This document shows, in pieces, positions 7,659 through 12,559 of a DNA stretch of 12,559 bases. Where the stretch lies: NCBI GenBank assembly GCA_015679605.1, contig JAAAVE010000878.1:1-12559 (forward strand). Reading direction: 5' to 3'. Under the pieces are notes generated by a model. The model had not been told where the DNA came from and searched no databases. It saw only the letters and a program-made list of their open reading frames with translations. Every line of letters begins with the position of its first letter. Within the stretch, counting starts at the first letter, position 1. Position numbers and translations under genes: made by a program. This DNA is from Podila epigama. Its lineage: Eukaryota > Mortierellomycota > Mortierellomycetes > Mortierellales > Mortierellaceae.

Positions 7659-10600
7659 TCATGTAGGACGATTCAATCGTGGAGCGATGCGCGCAAAGTT
7701 AGAAGTCTTACTTTTAGACGTTGCTGCTGTTGTTGTTGTTGCCGTCGTCGATGAGGAGTTTGATTTGATGGCGATAGGAAGAGTAGGTGGAGGAGGAGGA
7801 GGATGATGCATCCCATGAAGCGCCTTATTGTAGACGACAGGGATAACGGGTATATAGACACGCGTCGGTGCTCCACCCGAAAGGTGATGTCCCGCGTGAC
7901 CAGGAGGTGGTGGTGGGTAATCCACCGCCATGAGCATGGTCGGCTGTGGTGGTGTCACACCTCTACCACTACCGCTACCGGCATGTGGGTAGGTTGCTGG
8001 ATACGCAACAAAGGAGGAACGATATGGTGGTGGGGCAGTCAAGGCCGTTGCTTGTGCTGCTGCAGCCGCTCTTCCATTCACATGGTTGGCAACACCTGCA
8101 ACATTCGGGACAAGCGGTCGGAGGGAGTGCGTTTGTGAAAAGGATGCTCTAGAGGACGCGTCCTTTTTCTTTCTACCCGTGGTCGTTGTAGCTCCACTAC
8201 TAGTGCTGCTCGTAGCTGTTGATGTCGCGGCAGGGGCAGGGGCTGGGACTGGGGCTAGGGCTGCGCGCTCTTTTGACGCGTCGTCTACAGTCATGGGCGT
8301 CCTTGGCCGGATTGGCGTAAACTGTTGAGCAAAGCGCGGCGTTGTCGGTGTGGTAGGGGTCGATGGATTGAAGCCCTGCGCTGGATGAAGGTGCGGATGG
8401 ATGAACAGTGGCGTAGGGCGATGTGGGTGATGAGGATGTGCGGGTGCCTGGAAAAAGTGATGTTGCTGAGACGGGATTGCCTGCACAAAACCTCCCTTTC
8501 CATCCGAAAGCAGCTGCACATTGGGAGGGTAGTAAGAAGTAACATAAGCAGGTTGTGGGTGAGGATATTGCATTGGATGCACGAGTATAGGTGCACCCGT
8601 CAGTGGAGGTTGCCATTGCCTACCAGCTGTTCCTTGAGCCTGGCTAGACCGATGAGGCTGTTGTTGCTGTTGCTGTTGCTGCTGTTTCTGGCTGTTGTTA
8701 GCGCTGGCATTGTCTTTGCTGTTGTTACGGCTACTGGAAACGGAAGCAACACTTGCCCGGCGAGACGACACACTGACAGACTTCATCTCAGCTTCTATCG
8801 TGACCGACTCATGCAACCTCTGGTGCTGGTGCACCGATCGTTCGTCCTCCTCCTCGTCTTCTTCTTCTCCTCCACTCTGCATCTCCGTATCATTGTCCGT
8901 ACCACGATTGACCGAGGAAGGTGAAAGCATCTGTGGTGCAGCAGGCGATTGTTGCTCATGTGGGTGGACACGGGCATCGCTTGTAGACCGTGATTTCTTG
9001 CTCATGGGCGTCGCAGGAGGAGTACTCAGGCTCTGACTGTCTCCGAACTGATGCTGTAGGTGCCTCTGTTGGTGAGGCTGCTGCTGCTGCTGCTGCTGGC
9101 TCGGGCGAGGTGGGAAGGTGAAAGGCGCCAAAGAAGCAGCATGAGAGCCAGCAGATGTTGCCTCAGCAAACTCTTCGCGCATTGGGGACAAACTCGAATA
9201 CTTTGGCTCAAATGTCAACTCCGAGGCCAACGAGGACAGCGAAGGCTCGCGAGACCGATGTTGGCGGCGTGGACGGCCGATGGGCGTGTTCTTGCCTGCT
9301 GCTGCTGTCTTGTCGTCGACTGGGCTTCCACTATATGGTGGAGGAGGAGGTTTCATCTGGTAGCTTGAAGCATTCGATGCTCGATGCTGCTGCTGCTGCC
9401 GATGCTGTTGTTCTTGTTGCTCCTGGAGCACATCCTGGTCGCGGTACCAAGGCGCTGTAGCTTGACCGATCGGTGAAATAGGACTTATCATGTCCTCATT
9501 TTCGGACATCGTGGCAACGTTAGTCGAGGACGAGGCCGGCGAAACGCGGTGACGCACAAGGTATGGGTGGGATCTGAGTGTGGGCTGTACTGAAGCCTCT
9601 GGTGCAGGAGCTGGGGACACTTCCGAACGGTGGCCAGCAAAGGAGGCAATCTTTTTGAGGAAAGGACGAAGAATGTTCTTGTTACCACTTGAGGATGTAG
9701 AACTGGATGCAGAAGACTTTTCAGTGCCTGCGGATGCAGACGATGTGCTCGGCGTGTTGGCTCGTTTGGAGGGCGTAGGCTCGAGCATGCCAGACGACAG
9801 GCGTTGGAGCTTGCGTTTTGGATTGGGCTCGGATGTCTCGGGCGGCGGTGGGGAAGGCTTGTTGAACTCTTCTTCGATCCTAGCAGCATCTTCGTCTCGG
9901 ACCATAGCACTGCTGCCGCCGCCAAAGTGAGAGGCTGTAGCAGAGTACGTGGTATCCATTTCATTCGTAGGCCAAATCATATGGTCGAGGTTCATCTTGT
10001 TCGACCGTTGGTGGACGACAGGGTACTTTTCCGCGACAGTAGGTTCGCTTTCCCTTGCAGGTGTGCCCTGGCGGCTCACGTCCCAATCACGGGGAGAGCC
10101 AATGGGATCGTTGGTCCTTTCAGACATGACCTCGTCATCATCTTGGTCTGGGACCTCTTTGCTGTCACGGTAGGGTCCTGAGGCAACAAAGCTTTGAGAG
10201 AGGGGTCGAGATTGCTTTTGATCTACATGGGAGTTCATTGGGCTAGAGGTCGGCGATGGAGGTCTTGCTGGAGGATGGGTCACGCGAGCGTCGATGCTGA
10301 TGCGCTTCTTGTCCGAGGGAACAGGGTATTCACCTTTGACGGGGCTGCCGATGGCATCGAACGCGGCACGTTCTGTACCATTGAGCCGCTGATGGTACAT
10401 TAAGAGTTTGTTACCATATGCCTGAAGTTCAGACTCTGTTGTGTTGAGGTCGAACTGGGAAAGGAAGAGGAACTCGAGCTCAAGCTGGTTAAGTTCAGAT
10501 AATGGAAGACCACCGACCTGGAAAAAAAAATGAGTATGGGTATGAGCGAACGTGAGTTTGTGCATGAGTATATGTCGAGAGTACTGCAGGTGCAATTGCA

Positions 10601-11722
10601 GTTTCCCTCTCCATCTGTGTGTGCTTTTGAGTGCATGTGAAGATGTGTGGAACGACTACGTGTGGAACGACTATTCCTTTTTAAGGTAGGGTTGTGGTGG
10701 TGCATAGCGATACTTACACGCGCGTACCGGACGTTGGGATAAAAAACGTCAGATGAGAATTTACAGGCTACAAGGATGCTGGTGATGAGCAGGCGATGAA
10801 TGTTGAAACTGTTGATGATGAGTTTCGAACCCACAGGAGACTCGGAAGACGACGTATATATTTCATCGACGATGGGTTCCTCTTCCTCCTCCTCAATATT
10901 GCCAGTACCAGTACCAGTACCAGTACCAGTACCAGTGCCAGTGCCAGTGCCAGCTTCAGCCTGCGATGGACGCGTTTCCTGGTCCTCTTCTTGTTTTAGC
11001 GTTGGGGTGTCAGATTTGAGGCTTCTCATCTGCTCAGGCAACATGGAGGCCTGTCGAAGCAATGCCTTGGGTATCGTGTTGGTGAGCACCTGGGTGGGTT
11101 TGCATCCACCTCCAATGCGGTCAAAGTAGAGGAGAATGATCAAGAGAACTTCGTTTTGAAATGGAGCGTATTGGAGGATACGGGACAAGTAGGCCTCGAT
11201 GGAGATGTTTGGGATGGCACGCGAGTGGAAGAGGGTGATTTTGGGGCAGGCGAGGCGGTCGTTGACAGCAAGGATGGTGTTGATGAGAGATGAGACGAGG
11301 AGTAGGGTTTGAGAGGTTGAGCAGTTGACAATGTCATAGACAGGTGGTGGTGGTAACAAGTCCAGGGCTGGGATGCTTGCTATAGTCTCGTCGTAGTCGG
11401 GTGCACTGGTACTATCTGTGCATCCATCCTTGTCATGGCCTTTGTGATGGTCGTCGTTACTATTAATAATGGAGCCTTTTTGTATCGCAATGACTTTTTG
11501 GATGGAGGGCAGGTTGATGTAAGCCTTTTTAGAGGCAAGGGTTGTAGCGAGGGTTGCAACGAGGTTTTGTGAAAATGCTGGAGGTGGGGATGATTGTTTG
11601 GACGGTGAATTATAGGCGCGTGTAGGGGAGGAAATATCAGATGTGGTCGAGATTGAAGTAACTGCCCGCTGAAAGGGGTGTTCTTGTGCATCGCTACTGC
11701 GTCTGTGTTGTTCCAAGGCCAT
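7659..11722 (-). CDS. Pho85-type (PHO80-like) cyclin with very long low-complexity tail, two exons, 1287 aa
   Basis: Exons 11722-10718 (335 codons) and 10517-7659 (952 residues plus stop) are joined over a 200-nt phase-0 intron (GTAAGT...TTCCAG). The cyclin fold is recognised by FHSRAIPNISIEAYLSRI (165-182), EVLLIILLYFDRI (191-203), INSFNIHRLLI (303-313), ACKFSSDVFYPN (319-330) and RYARVGGLPLSELN across the splice, ending near residue 380. These are hallmarks of PHO80/PCL cyclins, which activate a Pho85-type CDK in phosphate, glycogen and nutrient signalling. Residues about 206-299 are an acidic insertion in the cyclin box containing a Thr-Gly repeat. Residues about 381-1287 are disordered, rich in Gln, His, Pro, Ser, and dense in SP/TP sites. 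Most PHO80-like cyclins are a few hundred residues, so the tail is exceptional; the paralogue cannot be named. The ATG at 11722 has a strong context (ACCATGG); codons upstream lack another ATG in frame nearby. Confidence 0.9.
8658..8684 (-). repeat. Poly-Gln microsatellite in the cyclin tail (9 codons)
   Basis: Nine consecutive CAG/CAA codons (mixed, plus-strand CTG/TTG) encode a Gln run in the disordered tail. The mixture of synonymous codons suggests selection or age rather than a fresh expansion. Nearby residues are Asn/Ser/Gln-rich. Confidence 0.9.
9078..9098 (-). repeat. Pure CAG microsatellite encoding poly-Gln (7 codons)
   Basis: Seven uninterrupted CAG codons (CTG on the plus strand) are followed by further Gln/His codons. 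Purity makes this the most likely tract in the gene to vary in length between strains. Confidence 0.9.
9386..9423 (-). repeat. Interrupted Gln/Glu/His tract in the cyclin tail
   Basis: CTG/TTG/TTC/CCGATG codons on the plus strand read on the coding strand as a Gln-rich stretch of about 13 residues with Glu, His and Arg interruptions. It is a third Gln-rich segment of the disordered tail. Confidence 0.75.
10901..10954 (-). repeat. Hexanucleotide repeat, nine units, encoding Thr-Gly dipeptides in the cyclin box insertion
   Basis: Nine tandem units of ACCAGT or GCCAGT (last GCCAGC) read on the coding strand as alternating Thr and Gly (AGTGTG...), within residues 257-274 of the cyclin. Gly codons vary (GGT/GGC) while the dipeptide is kept. 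It is followed by a six-Glu run (277-282). The repeat length is a multiple of three, so changes in copy number keep the frame. Confidence 0.93.
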
Positions 11723-11793
11723 GGTCACTTTGTAGTGATAGACCAAGGCAATAGAGAAGGGTTTCGGTGAAGATCGTCAAGGGAGTGAATGAA

Positions 11794-11828
11794 GTGAAGT
11801 GAGGTGAGGTGAGGTGAGGTGGAGTGAG
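11794..11828. repeat. Pentanucleotide repeat GTGAG, about seven units
   Basis: Consecutive units GTGAA, four GTGAG, GTGGA and GTGAG lie 70-105 bp upstream of the cyclin ATG, probably in its 5' leader. On the coding strand it reads CTCAC repeats. Confidence 0.9.
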
Positions 11829-11951
11829 AACTTGTTAAACTGAGAGTGACGAAAAGGGAAAAGGAGTATGTGCTTGTCTGTGAATATTTGCGTGAGTGTC
11901 TGAGAGAAGATGATTGCAAATGAAGTATAGATATGTGCAATGTGAGTGTCC

Positions 11952-12049
11952 AGTGTCAAGTGTCAAGTGTCAAGTGTCAAGTGTCAAGTGTTGAGTGTTG
12001 AGTGTTGAGTGTTGAGTGTCGAGTGTCGAGTGTCGAGTGTCGAGTGTCG
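11952..12049. repeat. Heptanucleotide minisatellite, 14 units in three homogeneous blocks
   Basis: Fourteen perfect head-to-tail 7-mers occur: five AGTGTCA (11952-11986), then four AGTGTTG (11987-12014), then five AGTGTCG (12015-12049), followed by degenerate AGTGTG AGTGTCGG. The units share AGTGT and differ only in the last two bases, CA, TG or CG. The array lies about 230-330 bp upstream of the cyclin ATG. There are no spacers, so it is not CRISPR-like. Confidence 0.95.
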
Positions 12050-12251
12050 AGTGTGAGTGTCGGCGGTGTTTGTCTAATGTCAAAATGTATAGTATACAAG
12101 GTACAAGTGTCGAGTTGGGGTACGGATGGTAGTCGATATTGAGGGTGACTGTGTGTGTTGAGTGTCGAAGGAGGGGGGGGCCGAGTGAGAGTGCAAATGT
12201 GGGTGAGAGTTCAAGGGTGCGAAAAGGAATAGGTGTGAGTGTAAAAAAATA

Positions 12252-12275
12252 TGAAAGTGAAAGTGAAAGTGAAAG
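12252..12275. repeat. Hexanucleotide repeat TGAAAG, four units
   Basis: Four perfect TGAAAG units sit in a purine-rich stretch (CTTTCA on the cyclin coding strand). This looks like simple-sequence slippage. Confidence 0.85.
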
Positions 12276-12395
12276 ATGAAGGGACGGAAAAGAAAAGCAG
12301 GGAGCAGAAAAGAAGAAAAGCAGAAAAACAAAAGAGAAGAAGATTAAAAAAAGAAAAAGAAAAGGAAGGGACATCCACACTTTGGACCTTTGACC

Positions 12396-12437
12396 ATTGC
12401 CACTGCCACTGCCACTGCCATTGCCATGGCCATGGCC
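12396..12437. repeat. Hexanucleotide repeat ACTGCC/ATTGCC/ATGGCC, seven units
   Basis: Units are ATTGCC, three ACTGCC, ATTGCC and two ATGGCC. This is a third repeat class in the cyclin upstream region, with graded variants along the array as in the heptamer array. Confidence 0.85.
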
Positions 12438-12559
12438 CTGACCAGAGAAATCTTGAAAATCCCATAACCATGGGGCGGGATGACCCTTTGTTTCCTTTTC
12501 TCTCTCCCTCATCGATTCATTCTTTTTTTGCTTATTCATTAAGCCTGCATCACTTTTTT

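Larger units (their letters stand above)
11723..12559 (-). promoter_or_regulatory. Cyclin gene upstream region, rich in simple tandem repeats
   Basis: This 837 bp to the right edge contains no gene I can support. On the minus (cyclin coding) strand it is strongly C/T-rich in places (about 12240-12365), as in many fungal promoters or 5' leaders. It holds at least four separate tandem arrays with 5-, 6- and 7-nt units, listed separately. A 189-codon minus-strand open frame crosses much of it, but its sequence merely translates the repeats. No TATA box or CACGTG (Pho4-type) site was found by eye. Confidence 0.55.

Noticed and set aside
7803-9036. Several overlapping plus-strand open frames opposite the cyclin tail
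   Set aside because: They are antisense shadows of GC-rich, repeat-containing coding sequence on the minus strand and are made of Leu/Ser/Arg runs from the CTG and CCT repeats.
11952-12049. CRISPR array or telomere-like repeat
   Set aside because: The units are 7 nt with no spacers, this is a eukaryotic locus, and the unit AGTGTNN does not resemble the fungal telomere repeat TTAGGG.
11970-12539. 189-codon minus-strand open frame upstream of the cyclin
   Set aside because: It mainly translates the simple repeats (Gly-Ser, Leu-Ser and Leu-Asp-Thr repeats) and a C/T-rich tract. It resembles promoter or leader sequence rather than a protein.
1-12559. Transposons, tRNA/rRNA genes or viral insertions
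   Set aside because: I saw no transposase or reverse-transcriptase motifs, terminal inverted repeats, tRNA cloverleaf with A/B boxes, or rRNA-like sequence on either strand.

Overview
The window looks like nuclear DNA of a filamentous fungus. Every gene is interrupted by introns (mostly 90-200 nt, with GTAAGT/GTATGT-type donors and C/TAG acceptors), and the proteins are fungal in type (PHO80-like cyclin, Vps5-type sorting nexin, cytosolic thioredoxin, allantoicase). The high intron density, poly-T-rich introns and Gln/His/Pro-rich tails suggest an early-diverging Mucoromycota, perhaps a Mortierella relative. That lineage call is inference.

Layout from left to right. Positions 36-135 may hold the last exon of an unidentified plus-strand gene running in from the left. 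Positions 425-1414 (minus) encode a 107-aa thioredoxin in two exons; a 666-nt intron splits the CGPC active site. Positions 1766-4228 (minus) encode a 651-aa Vps5/SNX1-type PX-BAR sorting nexin in five exons. A 368-bp divergent promoter with one GATA-factor site separates it from positions 4597-7396 (plus), a 511-aa allantoicase in nine exons. Positions 7659-11722 (minus) encode a 1287-aa Pho85-type (PHO80-like) cyclin in two exons. Its 837-bp upstream region is packed with short tandem repeats.

The genes do not form a functional cluster. They cover redox housekeeping, endosome-to-Golgi retrieval, purine nitrogen salvage and phosphate/CDK-type signalling. The allantoicase and the cyclin are convergent; VPS5 and allantoicase are divergent.

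The most unusual object is the allantoicase. Two normal allantoicase repeats are followed, in one uninterrupted exon, by a disordered tail of about 165 residues with a nine-Glu acidic run, a perfect AT-hook core (KRGRPPK) and basic clusters that look like nuclear-localisation signals. Its N-terminus (MGQVQS) fits the N-myristoylation pattern. This would be a purine-catabolic enzyme with a DNA-binding-type tail. Also notable are the cyclin, whose box carries a Thr-Gly-repeat insertion and whose low-complexity tail exceeds 900 residues, and a 14-unit heptamer array upstream of it whose three sequence blocks differ exactly as CpG, TpG and CpA.
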